Positions 1 to 12,505 of a stretch of 64,000 bases of DNA are shown here, in pieces. The notes under the pieces were generated by a model. It had not been told where the DNA came from. It saw only the letters and a list, made by a program, of their open reading frames with translations, and searched no databases. Numbering within the stretch: the first letter of the stretch is position 1; every line of letters begins with the position of its first letter. Origin of the DNA: Siphonodentalium dalli (taxonomy: Eukaryota > Mollusca > Scaphopoda > Gadilida > Siphonodentaliidae). The stretch covers positions 144,055,559 to 144,119,558 of the forward strand of contig CP136066.1 of NCBI GenBank assembly GCA_032622095.1, given 5' to 3'. The translations under genes and the position numbers were made by a program.

Positions 1-630
1 GACCATCTCCTTTTATACTCAACAGAATAATTGCAACAAATGAATGAATATGAACCATGGATTAGTGCAAACACACTCATGTGCTCTATGAACGATGCAA
101 ACATGGTTATTATAATAAAACAAGAAAACCATAGTCAGAAATGGTAACGCCACCAAGATCGTATTATTAGCCATAAATATAAATCATAATATAAAATATA
201 TTGGTTACATGAATGGACCGCCTCAGAATTCCGTTAAGATAAGTAATTCTTCAAATTATTACAATGAACTACGGCTTATAAATTACTGCAGGTTTCTCAT
301 TCGCCACACCAGAATGCTTCTAAATGCGGATCAAAGCTAAGAGTGCGTGGCACAGCCATTGTTCATAGACATTTTACAGATAGCGAGAATGATGCATGCT
401 GGGAACGAAAGCATCCACAGCAAAGCCATGTGCTTACGGGGGCATGCGTTTATTATAGGGGATTTATGGTGGGCCTATAAAACTAATTATAACTTTGTTA
501 TCTGTCATAGTTTATGCGTGAAATTTTAAACATATATACCTGGACATCTACCCCTTCCAGAATGTTGAAAAACATTTTCAGTTGCTCATCGTATTTTTAT
601 AGACGAAATAGTCCGAAATTCCAGAAAATT
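1..630. other. AT-rich intergenic DNA, no gene seen
   Basis: No convincing coding exon. Bases about 195-240 are a diverged direct copy of about 1447-1495 (shared CTCAGAATTCCGTTAA preceded by ATATATTGGTT). The foldback element at 631-1336 is therefore bracketed by a direct repeat about 1.25 kb apart. Confidence 0.5.
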
Positions 631-1336
631 GCGCTAACTGCTCAATGTTTTAATGTGTTACAAAACGTCTGATAAAAATAGTTCTATCGGGAATATTCAC
701 ACCATTTTTTTTCAGAGAACATAGTGTAAATATAGTCCTATCGGGATATCGTAAAGGAGATTAATTAAACCCCTCAGACTGCCGAAACTGACGACATTAA
801 ATTCGCTTTTTCGTGTCCCGCGGAAATGAAACTTGTCTGTCCATTGATGACGTTATTTATTTGACATAGTATTTTTTTCTTCTGTTGTATTTGAACACTT
901 GTTGCACGCGCAGGCTGCACGATCATAATAACTTCAACCGATAAGCGCCGACTGATACCCGCGCAACAGTTTGTCTCAAATAAATTGTTATCAAAACGCA
1001 GGTTTATGGCCGCGGACATAAGCCGATTAAGTGTAATGTAATTTATCCATGAATTTGACTGAAAAATTGTGATTCTATCACCATTAGCCACGAAAATGGG
1101 ACCTCTAAACAGGCAAGTTTGATTTTCGGCGGACACGAACAAGCGAATTTATTGTCGGCAGTTTCGGCAGTCTGAGGGTTAATTAATCCCGAATTAAACG
1201 GAACTACTTTACGATAGTCCGATAGGACTATGTTTACTCTATGCATGTTCTCTGAAAAAATAGTGTGAATATTCCCGATAGAACTCTTTTTATCAGACGT
1301 TGTGTAACACCTTAAAACATTGAGCAGTTATAGCGC
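631..1336. repeat. Foldback (long inverted repeat) element
   Basis: Left arm 631-795 and right arm 1154-1336 are imperfect inverted copies of about 165-180 bp. Shared blocks include TTCTATCGGGAATATTCACA, TAGTCCTATCGG and CCTCAGACTGCCGAAACTG. The unique centre (about 796-1153) has only short ORFs resembling nothing I recognise. The long arms and lack of a transposase suggest a non-autonomous foldback or long-TIR MITE. Target duplications were not resolved. Confidence 0.75.
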
Positions 1337-2872
1337 AAACCGAAATGTGTTGTCTTGCAAGATATCCCACCGCTTTAGCTAAATTTACCTTCCTACAATA
1401 TCCATAAAGAGGATCATATATTATATACCCACGGTTTTAATTATAGAATATAAAATATATTGGTTTCGCGAATGACCAACTCAGAATTCCGTTAAAATAA
1501 CAATAACAACCAGCACCTATAACGAACCGTTTTACTGGACTTGGCCTACTGGTCGCGTAGTTCCGACTTTTAAATAAACGGAATTTCCAACTCTATAAAT
1601 AAAAGCCCCACAATGCATTCGCCCTGTCCACCACGCAATATCAAAATCTCAGCAGCTAGATACACCACAGGTGGCGTAATAAATGCTCTTTATTATTTCC
1701 ATATCAGGAATACAGTAACAAACAAGACAGCAGTAAAATAAATGGGGACAAAAAGTTAGTGTAATCATGTATGAAATTTCCAACTGTTAAAATTCTTTAT
1801 AACAGTTGTGACTCCCACCCCCTCAAAATACCTCCATCATTCGATCCCCGTCCCCATCATAATGGGGACAATAATTACTAGTTGGGATACCAGGCAATGG
1901 TAACCATGTATTTTAACCTTTATGTTGTAGTGTAATAATGTATGAAATTTCCAACTACATGTGCATTAACTTTTTTTTACAAAAGTTGTGAATCATACAC
2001 ACTCAAAATCTAACTTCCACCCCCACCCCACTACACTGTCCCTTCCACTTAAAAACATTCTGGAGATCAAGTTGGCCACAGGTGTTCAGTTATTTTATAC
2101 CATGACTCCCTATTGTACTGTGTACAAACATGCTATATAATATATTTGTGCTGTACACCCTACTGTGTGTGAACAGGAGTCCGACCGTGGGTAACACGTT
2201 TCTACTGTGGGTAACACGTTTTAATGGCATTTCAATGGTTAAAGTTTATACCCATAGTAGAACTACATCCGAGTTGACCTTTCATTAACCTTCCATGACC
2301 TCGATCAAAATCACTCTATTTTTAAAATGTAGCGCCTCGCGATGAAAACAATTTGATACTTTCGATTCAATTGAATATTATACTCACTAATGCGATAAAA
2401 ACGAACAGTTATTTCCGTGGAAATCACATCCAGATCAACAAATTGAACATATATTTCAAGAAATAGACGTAAAAAACTCGAACAACAAACGGTGGATTTC
2501 AAAATGACTTTCGTGGTTTCCTGTTCACTGTACGGCGGAGAAAAAAAAGTTCCCGCAATGTGTTATATTTATATTCATTAAATTCGTATTCCCATATATA
2601 TATTCATGTTGTTTATTTATGGCGGTTTCATCATGATTACAGTTTATTGTGAATTGGCTACAATGATACCATATTCGTACAATTGAATGTTGACCTAATT
2701 CAATGTATCAATACGCCTGATCAGCTGTGATAGTGTACGTCGATGTACGGCCAAGTGTGGGGAACACAACGGGGATGATTGTGAATGGTGCGACAGAATC
2801 ATCTTAATTTAAGTGGGTTTATTTCGATTTCATAGCAGTTGTTGCTCCTGTACCGGTCATGGTATAAACAAA
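1337..2872. other. Intergenic DNA, no gene seen
   Basis: AT-rich sequence with scattered short repeats. About 1606-1680 (CATTCGCCCTGTCC ... CACCACAGGTGGCGTAAT) reappears in diverged form at about 3907-3978. About 1750-2000 carries two loose copies of a GTAATGTATGAAATTTCCAACT segment. No supported exon. Confidence 0.45.
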
Positions 2873-3012
2873 ATACACACGTAGTGTTTCTGAATACCAA
2901 ATTTACACCACTCGTGGGATTGATGATTTACCACACTCGCTAAAGCTCGTGTGGTAAACCATCAATCCCACTCGTGGTGTAAATTTGGTATTCAGAAACA
3001 CTACGTGTGTAT
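2873..3012. repeat. Near-perfect 140-bp palindrome
   Basis: The two arms are reverse complements over about 65 bp each (for example ACACGTAGTGTTTCTGAATA against TATTCAGAAACACTACGTGT), with mismatches only near the CTAAAG centre. It could extrude as a cruciform. Short palindromic MITEs with a TTTACCACAC core of this kind are plausible in a mollusc genome. Confidence 0.85.
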
Positions 3013-3423
3013 TCTATATATACCCCACGTGTCTTGGACTGTTGCCAAATTCACAGTGCTCCATTAGAGGGCCTGCTTGGACTGTTGCCAAATTCACAAT
3101 GTTAACTGCAGAGAGGTTGTATGTTATTGGAGACGTTCTAATATGACAATAGGCTGGCCTAATTAACGAACCATGCACAGCTAAATACACACAAGCAACT
3201 TTTAATCTTCAAATAGATACAATTGTCGGCCTCCAAAATTCAATATACTTTCTTATATACAAACAAACATTGAACTGATACCATTGTTTCACTTAACCAA
3301 AATAGCGAATTTCCCCAAAAGAACGCATATAGACTGCGCATGCAGAAAATAAAAGATGGCCGTTACTACAAAAAAAACAGACATGCGCACTCCAATTAAA
3401 ATTACCCATAATTCAGTTCACTA

Positions 3424-3905
3424 CACCAGGGGCTCCCAACAGGTTATACAATGTTTTCAGGCTATCAGATTATTTATATTTTCGACTTTAAGTTTACAAT
3501 TTGAGCCTGTCCTCACTCTATCGATACGATTTATCATAAACATATTATACACCAGTGGCGTTAACTTTACAACTTCGGCATCTACGTGATTATATCGGTA
3601 CGATTCAGTAAGGTACAAACAATCTCCATAAAATACAGCAGGGGCTCCCAATAGGTTATTCCCATTTATTATGGGCTCCCAATAGGTTATACAATATTTT
3701 CAGGCTATCAGATTATTTATATTTTCAACAACATATTATTACACCGGTGACTTTAAGTTTACAATTTGAGCCTGTCCTGACTCTATCGATAGGATTTATC
3801 ATATTTTCATAAACGTATTATACACCGCTGGCGTTAACTTTACAATTTCGGCATCTACGTGATTATATCGGTACGATTGAGTAAGGTACAAACAATCTCC
3901 AAGAA
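3424..3905 (+). repeat. Direct duplication, about 210-235 bp units
   Basis: Unit 1 (about 3424-3632) and unit 2 (about 3668-3902) share long blocks, including TTTCAGGCTATCAGATTATT, AAGTTTACAATTTGAGCCTG and ATCTACGTGATTATATCGGT. Unit 2 carries small extra insertions (about 3727-3750). Only a short ORF overlaps, and it does not look coding. Confidence 0.8.
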
Positions 3906-5944
3906 TACATTCGCCCTGTACTCCATGCGATATAAAAAAAACAAATGCTAGTAACACCACACTAGGTGGCGTAATGAGTTCATGACTCGAGTCAGTAACT
4001 CATTTTATTGTAATTACCGTGTTGTTTGCATCTATCAGAGCACAGAGTGTATATTTTGCACTCGTCGTGGCTCAAATTCTTTCATTTGTTACATACTGTT
4101 TACTGTCATGCATACACGGAGAATGTCCTCTGAATGGCCGATTTAGGGTACAGTACCCCTTTGACTATGCATGTATATAATATATTGTTTCCTCTATAGC
4201 TGAAATCGATATATACTGCACATAAAAAATCAGTGTATTTCAACCGACCTTAATTATTGGTAGCCTTGTAATTTTGTCACTGCGTGCTCGTCCATATAGA
4301 TCTCCCACAACATCCTGGTATCACTCAGTGATGCTCGTTTTTTTGTTGCTGAAATCGCGTTTACCTACTGGGAAATTATGAGCATACCATGTCGCGACCT
4401 GATTTCCAGTTTGTCCTAAGTGCATTTTTTATGTTTTTGAGATAATGGATTTTAAACGTTTGAATCTCCGATGCGGGTAAACTATTAATACTATGGCTAT
4501 ACTTCTAACACTGACCGATTGGAAAATCATTCCTTTATTAGATTAAATAAGCACCACAATTCATAAAATAAATGTAATCCTGTTTTTTTAAGAATACTGC
4601 AGGTAGGGTGCATATTTTGGCACTTAGGACATACTGGAACTTAATTTCAATATGAATAACTCAAATGACACCATTGAACTAAAATTCGTTAGAATGGTCA
4701 CCTTGTTCTATGTGTCAGAAATATTAGGACAATTAGCACTTAGAACAAACAATATAATATCACAGGTCTGAATCTTAACAGGACATCTTGGAATTCAGAG
4801 AGCATATTACATATAAGTGTTCTATGTATACGCTAACCCAGATGGTATTTTTTTTTTTTTTTCAACTAAGGTACAGTCTAACTTTGGTATGTATGTCGGA
4901 ATTTGATCAACTAGAGCGTTGACATGACACCATGTCACCCCCTATCCTATCCCCTATAAATCTAAAACCGACTAACTTGACACTCGCTCCGAAACGGAGG
5001 CCACTATATATTCTAGTCATTGTTTAGACTACATTTTGAAGTGAACATAGAAAAAATAGATAATAAGCTGTTTTCGACGCGAGAAGCGCCTTGGGGAACA
5101 TTTTCTACAGCTCTTTGAAATAATTACTATTGATGGCTTTTATGAAAAAAAACAAGAATATTTAAAAAAAAAAATGGTGAAATTGGAATCGCGTTAGTCA
5201 ACAAATCTGCCGACTACAAACGCCGAGTTAAGTTTGCTAAATATGACCACAAAATAACTTATCCTAAATTTTGATGTGTTTCATTGATGGAAAGTCATTA
5301 TATTTAGGTAAACAAACAGAAACAAATGCAAAACAAAAACATTGTGAAAATTGGAATTTTAGTCCGGGAACATTTTAAGGTCCCTCAGGATTACATTTAA
5401 TCCATTTTTGTTTTGTTCGTTATGATGTTTGCTAACACTATTTAGAATTTTTGAAAGATGTCCGTGCATATATATGTAACATGTATTATGGTGGTCAAGA
5501 TAGCCTAGATCATTTTTCGGGAGTATATACCCGCTCTCTTCAATGTTATAAATGTGACAGAAAAGTGCATCAGATACGCATTATTCTTGTTGCCATGGCA
5601 TAACTCTGCCTGTCAGTTCATGCAAAATTTAACTGAAAAATCCAAAATGGCGGGCAAACGGAAGTATAGTAACATGATATATTTTCCATTTATATGAAAA
5701 CAGTAGGCGTAAATGGCTATAGTTTTGCCACCATACAATGTCATGATGTACAATCATAATCCGATAATATTAAGTCATAGCCCGACGATTTGTCAATTCA
5801 GCGTTTTAAAATGTTTCAAAATGACGGCGAAAATTGCGATCGGAAGTCAACAATTGAAGTGTTTGTTGATTTTTCACTAAATCTTCATATATCGAATAAA
5901 TTGATAGCCAAACAGTAGTGATATATGCCATCATACTATAGTTT
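3906..5944. other. Intergenic DNA, no gene seen
   Basis: About 2 kb of AT-rich sequence with poly-T and poly-A runs and no ORF with plausible splice context. No repeat unit was recognised beyond the tail of the 1606/3907 short repeat. Confidence 0.4.
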
Positions 5945-6835
5945 CCAAAACCACTAACTATCAAATGAGTGTCCCAAACCACACAACGAGTGTATCAAAC
6001 CATATACAAAGTTACAAACCACCACCTATAGTATGCAAAACCAACATTCAAATCCATACGACGGGTACCCCAAATCCAAATATTGTCCCAATCTTCCGAA
6101 AGAGTGTCCCATGCAACCCACCCATAGAGTTTCCTTAACCAGCCAGGTATAGTTCCCACAACCATATGCAAATGGTATCCAACCCACACATATAGTACCC
6201 CAAACCATGCATCCCAAACACCAAATGATGTCTCAATCCACCCAATTATAGTGCCCCAAACAATTCAATGAATGTTCCAAACCACACTGGTAGTGCCACA
6301 AACTATACAACTGGTGTTCCAAACCACACAGGTTGTGTCCCAAACCACCCAACCGGTATATCAAAGTACCCAAATGTGTGTCCCTGACCATCCAATTAGT
6401 GCTCCAAATCATACAACGACACACAACGAGTCTGTCAAACCATTCAATGAACGCCCGAAGCCACACAAAGAGTGTCTCAAACCATACAGTGGGTCTGGAT
6501 GTCAGAAACAACAGAAAGAATGACAAATAGGCATCCATGATGTACCTCATGCCACACATCAAGTGTCCCAAGCCATCTGGGTAGTGCCCTGTGATACAAC
6601 AGGTGTCCAAAAAAACACTCAAATTTCGTCTCAATCGATTCAACTTGTGTCCCAAATGGCACAATCTGTGACAAAATCTGTGTCCCAAAATCCAACCAAT
6701 TGGTGTCCCAAACTATCCAACGGGTGTCACAAACCACCCAACAGGTGACACAAACTATAAAACTAGTATCACAAACCATCACATGAGTTCCCAACCCATC
6801 CAACAGGCGCCACAAAACATCAACTAACTGTCTTA
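5945..6835 (+). repeat. Degenerate minisatellite, about 24-27 bp unit (CCCAAACCACACAAC type)
   Basis: Dozens of degenerate head-to-tail units of the form GTGTCCCAAACCACCCAAC(G/T)G run across this stretch. Overlapping ORFs in several frames are a by-product of the unit length and the scarcity of stops, and are not treated as genes. The reverse complement of the same motif forms a second array at 7780-8265. Confidence 0.85.
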
Positions 6836-6883
6836 TATATAGTGTACACAGAGACATGGCCAGAGGGTTTCCGTTCGGGGGGT

Positions 6884-7779
6884 GTCCACCTTGGGAAATT
6901 CCAACTGCACCCCCCCCCCCCTTAAATCAGAATCAGACCAAACACAAGTTTTGCATAATTCCATTTGCACCCACCCCCTTGTAACTCAGTGCTCAGGCCT
7001 AATTTCCTATTTATTCATACATAAGCCATGGTTCTATATTCCCGGTATAAGAACATTCAGATATTTTAACCTGAAATTTACAAAAAACATCTAGTGGTCT
7101 AATTCCAGACAAATGCACACAGCTACGGACAAGAGACCAGGACACCCCGGGCCGACCACGGTTGTTCGGCCCGGTGTGAGAAATTTTTGAAAACTATACA
7201 AATCCTAGCAACTAGACTGGCCTCAACTGAAGCTTTCCTAGTGTTGGAAATTTCCAACCTCATACTCCCCCTCAGGTTGGAAAATTCTTCAACTGATGAC
7301 CATTTTTGACCAAATGCAGTAAGATATTGTTTTGCTAAACTAATTAGCAGTTTTGTATTGGCCATGGGTAGGGACAATGACACACCGGGACGACCATGGT
7401 TCGGCCTGGTGTGCGAAAATTTGAAATCTGAACAAGAAAATCGCAAAATCCTAGCATCTATACTAGCCTCAAGCCTTCATAGAGTTGGAAATTTCAAACC
7501 CTACACCCCCACTTAGGTTGGAAAATTTTCAACTGATGACAATTCCAATGACAATATTGACCAAATGTATGACAATATTGTTTTCTAAAATTAACTAGCA
7601 GTTTTTAAATGGCCACGGGGGAGGGACCAGGATACAAGCTTTCCAAGTGTTGGAAATTTCCAACCTGTCACCCCCCCCCCCCCCTAAGGTTGGAAAATTT
7701 CCAACTGACGACCATTTCTGTCCAATTTTTTTTTACCAAAAATAGGAACATATGCAAATATTGGTCCAAAAACAATGAG
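6884..7779 (+). repeat. Tandem repeat of about 245 bp carrying TTGGAAATTTCCAAC and poly-C tracts
   Basis: Three diverged units begin near 7118, 7360 and 7606. Each has a GGCCA-GGG-AGGGAC block, then a palindromic TTGGAAATTTCCAAC motif, a C-rich run, GGTTGGAAAATT and CAACTGATGACCA. Related single copies occur at about 14400-14660, 16500-16700, 18960-19060 and 27880-28060, so this is a dispersed family expanded locally. Confidence 0.7.
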
Positions 7780-8265
7780 TTTACCAAACCATGGGACACT
7801 CGCTGGATGGTTTGAAATAGTCGATGGGTAGTTTTCTACACTAGTTTGTGATACTCATTGTATGGAGCAGGACATTCAGGGGGTGGTTTGAGACACTAGT
7901 TGAATATTGTTAGACACTCCTGTTGATTTGAGGCAATCGTCATGTGGCTTGGGACACTTACTGGATGATTATGGACACTCATTGATTGGTTTGGGTCAAC
8001 CTATTGGATGGTACGTTGGGGTACTCAATTGATGGTTGGTTTGAGACACTCATCGGGTGGTTTGGGACCATGGTTTGGAACACACATTTGGCGGGTTTTG
8101 GCATTATTTGAATGGGTTGGGACTCCAGTTTGGTTGATAGGGATACATGTAGGTGGTTTGCGACACAATTTGGCTAATTTTGGGATGCCAGTTCTATGGA
8201 CTGGGACACTCGTGGGTTGGTTCGGTATACTATTAAGACGGTTTTTTTTACACCCGTTAGCCTGA
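7780..8265 (-). repeat. Degenerate minisatellite in inverse orientation (GGTTTGGGACACTCGTTGG type)
   Basis: About 24-bp units of TGGTTTGGGACACTC-type sequence are the reverse complement of the units at 5945-6835. The two arrays face each other across about 0.95 kb of the 245-bp repeat, forming a large degenerate inverted repeat. Confidence 0.8.
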
Positions 8266-8269
8266 TTAG

Positions 8270-8965
8270 ACGAAACTTGATCATGCTATGAATTTATACT
8301 CTGTTTAACACCCGCGTATAGAGATCATATTCCACCAGTAAAAAACCCGGGCACTTTTTGATGTTGTGACAGGGAAGTGTATAGCATTGAAAACACATGG
8401 GTACACATAGACGGTACTCAAATATTGTTGTTGTTTTCTCGGTTTTGTCGAATAAGGTTACCCGAATTCCATTATTTGACTATCTTATCAGTACGAAGTA
8501 ATGTTATAGATGGCCGATAAGCCGGAATTCAAAAAATAGCAGGCCCGTCATCGAGATATTTTGGTGCAGTTAATATATTTCTTAGTTATTACCTGTTCCG
8601 TAATAATATATTTCACTGTAGGTGGAAGATCTAACTCCAAATTACACGTTGTAAGTGACTTTGTGACCGATTTTGCTTTGCATCGCATAAAATAGTACGG
8701 AATTTATCCCGGATTATTATTTGCAATGCTTATTACGATATTGGCTCACAAAAGTAAAAAAAAAATGCATTCAATGTCGAGCTGGGACCACCCCGTAATG
8801 TGAAGCAGATTATTTAGGAACAAGTATTGACAAAGAATATATTTCCAGTCATGTTTGTTCAATGTTATAAAGTTCCCCGTCAGAACGGGTCAGAACATCA
8901 AAAAGTTCCCAGGTTTTGTACTGGTGGAATATGATATCTACGGGCGTTAGCCATAGTATATATTC
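8270..8965. repeat. Long-TIR MITE, family A (copy 1)
   Basis: The left end (GATCATGCTATGAATTTATA ... GATCATATTCCACCAGTA) is inversely repeated at the right end (TACTGGTGGAATATGATAT ... GGGCGTTAGCCATAGTATA). Inner inverted blocks include CACTTTTTGATGTT against AACATCAAAAAGTT. A second complete copy is at 15308-15870 and an interrupted one at about 23835-24360. No transposase is present. Confidence 0.8.
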
Positions 8966-8984
8966 ATCTTTTTAGTCCCAGGTA

Positions 8985-9985
8985 TATATACACAAAGGGC
9001 AACGCTCGACAAGTCTCGGAGACAAGTATATACAAGAAAACTAAGATGCATGCATCAGGTCGGCCGTGAACTATCTACCATAGAATTGTTGTAGCTATCG
9101 ATTATACATTTTGAAACACCTGTCTGTATGTATGTATGCGTGAATGCATGTGTGTATGTGTTATAGACTCTAACACTGCTCGAATTTGGTATTTAACGTG
9201 TCAACTTGACCTCGCTCATAGGCATGTTTCTGGACCTTGACCGATCCGACTAAAAATTTGTGTGTAGGACTACTTCGATCCCGGGAGCAATATGGACGGG
9301 TCCAATTTCACGTGGGACCATGTTCTCAAACGTGCTGATATAGGCATGTTTCTGGACCAATTGAACAATAGTTTGGCCAGACGCTGTATATACTGGGTAC
9401 TGTCCAGATGGAGGCGATCACAAAAAAAATCCCTAACTAGCCCGAACGAAGTCGAGTACATCAGCTAGTTTAATATATATTTTGGACATTTGTCTGTCTG
9501 TTTGTCTGTTAGCTATGGCCGGGAAAACTGCCGGACAGATTTGACGAAATTTGATACCTAGGGGAAATTATTTCCAGGGAGTATTTTGGACGGGTCAAAT
9601 CTTGATCCCGACCTGACTTTGACATTCAAAAAGATCAATTCAAGGTCAAATCTGGTAAAACGGAAGTATTTCAACGAAATTTGATACCTGCTGTTACTTT
9701 TGTCCCAGGAGTGTTTCGGGTGGGTCAAATCAAATCATGACCCTGACCTGAACTTGACATTCAAAATTGTCAATTCAAGGTCAAATCGGGTATAAAGCCG
9801 GGCGGATTTCGACGGGTACTTTTGTCGTGACTTTTGTCCGGGGAGTGTTTTGGACGGGTCAAATCGTGACCCCGACATGACCTTCACCTTTAAAATAGTC
9901 AATTCAAGGTTAAATCGCGCATTTCTCCGAAAATCAGAGGGGAACATCCCGGACGAAGTGGGGTCCACGAGCTACTATTATATAT
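8985..9985. repeat. Dispersed repeat with about 120-125 bp subunits (GGACGGGTCAAAT)
   Basis: After a CTGTCTGT/GTATGTATG-rich head (about 9120-9160 and 9487-9510), diverged subunits repeat the pattern ACGAAATTTGATACCT - GGAGTGTTTTGGACGGGTCAAAT - TGACCCCGACCTGA - TCAATTCAAGGTCAAAT. About three subunits fall at 9530-9930, with a shorter version at 9200-9470. No ORF matches a known transposase. Confidence 0.65.
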
Positions 9986-10059
9986 TTCTAGATTTAGTTA
10001 CAAACTAAATACCTGTATATTGTACAAAGAAATGTTTGACAAATATATCTGTATCAATA

Positions 10060-11440
10060 TTACCATACGGGTCATTAAAATAGATACGACGAAACAAATT
10101 TTGAAGGGTGCATGTATCAGGTAAATTTTTATATTTCAAATGATGACAGGAATGCAGAAAGTTGAAGTACCTACGTAATACTGGCTATCCGCATGAAGAG
10201 ATATACATGTATATAAAAACCAGATGAGGGATATGTCTGTACAGTTGCTAAACAATTCAGTCATGCAAAAGAGGATCAAAGAGTAAGATACCAAATTGCT
10301 GCCTGTGGTAATGTTTTTTAACGAAATTCGGGAAAATTAGATTACTCTCACCCTGGTTATCCAGAAGATAATTGTGGAATCTGATGACGATCGGACAAGG
10401 GGTCTCGTCTGTAGGATCAACCAAATTATTTAGCCATAAAAATAGTAAAATTGAAGATCACCGCTGGCAGTGATGTCTTCACAAGGACAGTTTGAGAACA
10501 AAATATGGCTCACATCTAGCGGTGACCCAAAATATCCACATAAGAAAAAGTTCTCCAATAAAAGCTGGCTGCAGGGTGCGCCAATTGATTCAAATTCGAA
10601 ATTTAGCAGGGTGTACTGCTTGTGGCCATGTTTTCCCCGCAAATTTGATAGACTGATGGACAAAACCACTGAATCCGTTGAATCAATATACATGTATACA
10701 TGGATTAATTTATATGCATTGTTATACACAGTACTGGTATATAAAGGTACTGAAAATAACTATATTACTAGTATACACAAAATAAACCATATAACATGGC
10801 TATGGGTTCTAATATCCGAACATGACAGCTGAGAACTTGGTGTGAATTAAAGAGTGGTGGTTTCTCAAGCATATCTAACCATCCACGTTAGAAACATGCC
10901 ATTAAATGTCATAAGTATAATCTAGCTTGAGGACAGAAGTGATCCATAAAACCCCCTTAATTCAACCAGGTCCTCGCGCGATGTATGATCGATCACATTA
11001 TGATCTAGGGGGGATTAGAATTGATGTATAAAAACAGCACTGCATGTAAATATAAAATAAAATAGTGCTACATCTTATTACAGATTATTGCCATATATAA
11101 TCAGTGATTATACAGACAGTCTGACAAAATAAAGTTTCAGTGACACTCTATCCGAAGAGGGGAATAATTTCATCTGTTACAGTCAATGGAGCAATTATGA
11201 ATCTGGAAAGGTGAAATTTCTAAGTAATACTAGATATCGACATGACGCGATAAAATATAACGTAAATGCAATATGGCCGCTGGCGACCATTTTTTCCTAT
11301 GAAATTAAAAAAATATTTGATAGCTCTCATCTGATAGATCAATATCAAGATAAATATGAAGTTTGGTGATGATCGGATGAGTGAAGTGGACTGTGGTCTG
11401 TGCTAAACGGTTTAGTAATGCTTAAAAAGATTCTTACCTC
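10060..11440. repeat. Diverged relatives of the GATGGCTGCTGGCGGCCAT repeat family
   Basis: Two degraded stretches (about 10080-10440 and 11100-11430) carry recognisable pieces of the family arrayed at 59222-61990: a TTTCAGTGACACT head, GGAATAATTTCATCTGTTACAGTCAATGGA-like sequence, ATGGCCGCTGGCGACCAT, and GTGCTAAACGGTTTAGTAATGC. ORFs across this region are not considered real. Confidence 0.55.
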
Positions 11441-12226
11441 AATGTTTTTATGTTCACTTTATAAACTCCACTGAGTCATCTTTGTCATGTATTGAATTTG
11501 ATATCTTTTGTTAACAGTTTATAAATTATGTATGTCTCGTGTTCGTTATTATATTATATACACTTTATAGTGTGTTTTCAGAACGAAAACAAATTGAATA
11601 AAATCAACAAATTTGTAAATTTAAAAACAATTCAAACGTTGTTGTATTCCATGTCCCAGCCCGGACATATACACCAAATTTTAATAATATTCATTGAGAA
11701 ACAACGGACCAAACGCTATATAACACCCGTATACATCTTTTATTCCGTATCGGACTCGGGTACATGTTATAGTAGGTACCGAATTGACACACGTCGACTG
11801 GGCGAGTTGGCCCTGGGGCGATTAGGCCGATTCCGGCACATTCTAGAATTTACCGTATGTATCCGTTTACACGTAGTTTACTTTAGAAAGTTCCGCAATT
11901 AATACCGTAAATAGAGCGACCTTATTTGACAGAGAATGCCTCTGTTATTGATTATCAAGTTTCTGTACATTAAAAACGACAAATTCACATGCTCGTTCAA
12001 GCGCAGTTAGTCTATTTTCCCCATGTTAAAGGACATCCACAAATACTAAATAACGCTAACCTACTGCCGAATGTTTGACACGACAACTGTTAACATATTT
12101 GGGCTGAATTCATCTGACGCGGTATTATTCCTCAAAATAAACAACAAAACCATCGTTACTTGGAAATGTAGTTTGGGCTAACATTTACATAAATCCTCCA
12201 GATCAATTATCCGACACACACGTCAG
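11441..12226. other. Region upstream of the 12227 gene
   Basis: No repeat of high identity and no clear promoter motif were recognised. It should contain the promoter and 5' untranslated sequence of the plus-strand gene if ATG 12227 is the start. The ACACACGTCAG just before the ATG could also be a splice acceptor, so an upstream non-coding exon remains possible. Confidence 0.4.
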
Positions 12227-12505
12227 ATGAAAAAGTCACATGAAGTAACCGGCCAAATTGGCCGAAATAACATGCTACTGTGCTCTACATCTACCAAATA
12301 TCAATATCCATATAAATTCAATACTTATGAAAAATGGGGGTATGATAGGGGTACACATTGGGAAGCTATGACTGGTGGTGCAATCGGAATTCCTTACGTG
12401 GGAAGTTGGGAATCCCCTCCAAATTCAGGACACCTTCGCCACACCCCTGCCGACGAACTAAGTTGTATTATGGATCCGCTATTATGTAGACCGATTAACT
12501 ACGTG
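12227..12505 (+). CDS. Coding exon 1 of the unknown gene
   Basis: 93 codons from ATG 12227 to the donor GTG|GTATGT, ending in phase 0. Residues about 23-93 look clearly coding: YPYKFNTYEKWGYDRGTHWE, then GGAIGIPYVGSWESPPNSGH and DPLLCRPINYV. The other two frames are interrupted. The first 20 or so residues are less certain, because CAG directly precedes the ATG and could be an acceptor. Confidence 0.65.

Noticed and set aside
5995-6857. Several overlapping ORFs of 60-151 codons on both strands
   Set aside because: They lie entirely within the 24-27 bp degenerate minisatellite and repeat its unit in each frame; no splice context or domain.
9120-9160. GTATGTATG/GTGTGTATG run as a possible functional element
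   Set aside because: A simple microsatellite-like tract forming part of the 8985-9985 repeat; nothing suggests a separate function.
10430-10832. ORFs of 99 and 120 codons on opposite strands
   Set aside because: They overlap each other and fall in degraded copies of the GGCTGCTGGCGGCCAT repeat family; neither has coding character.
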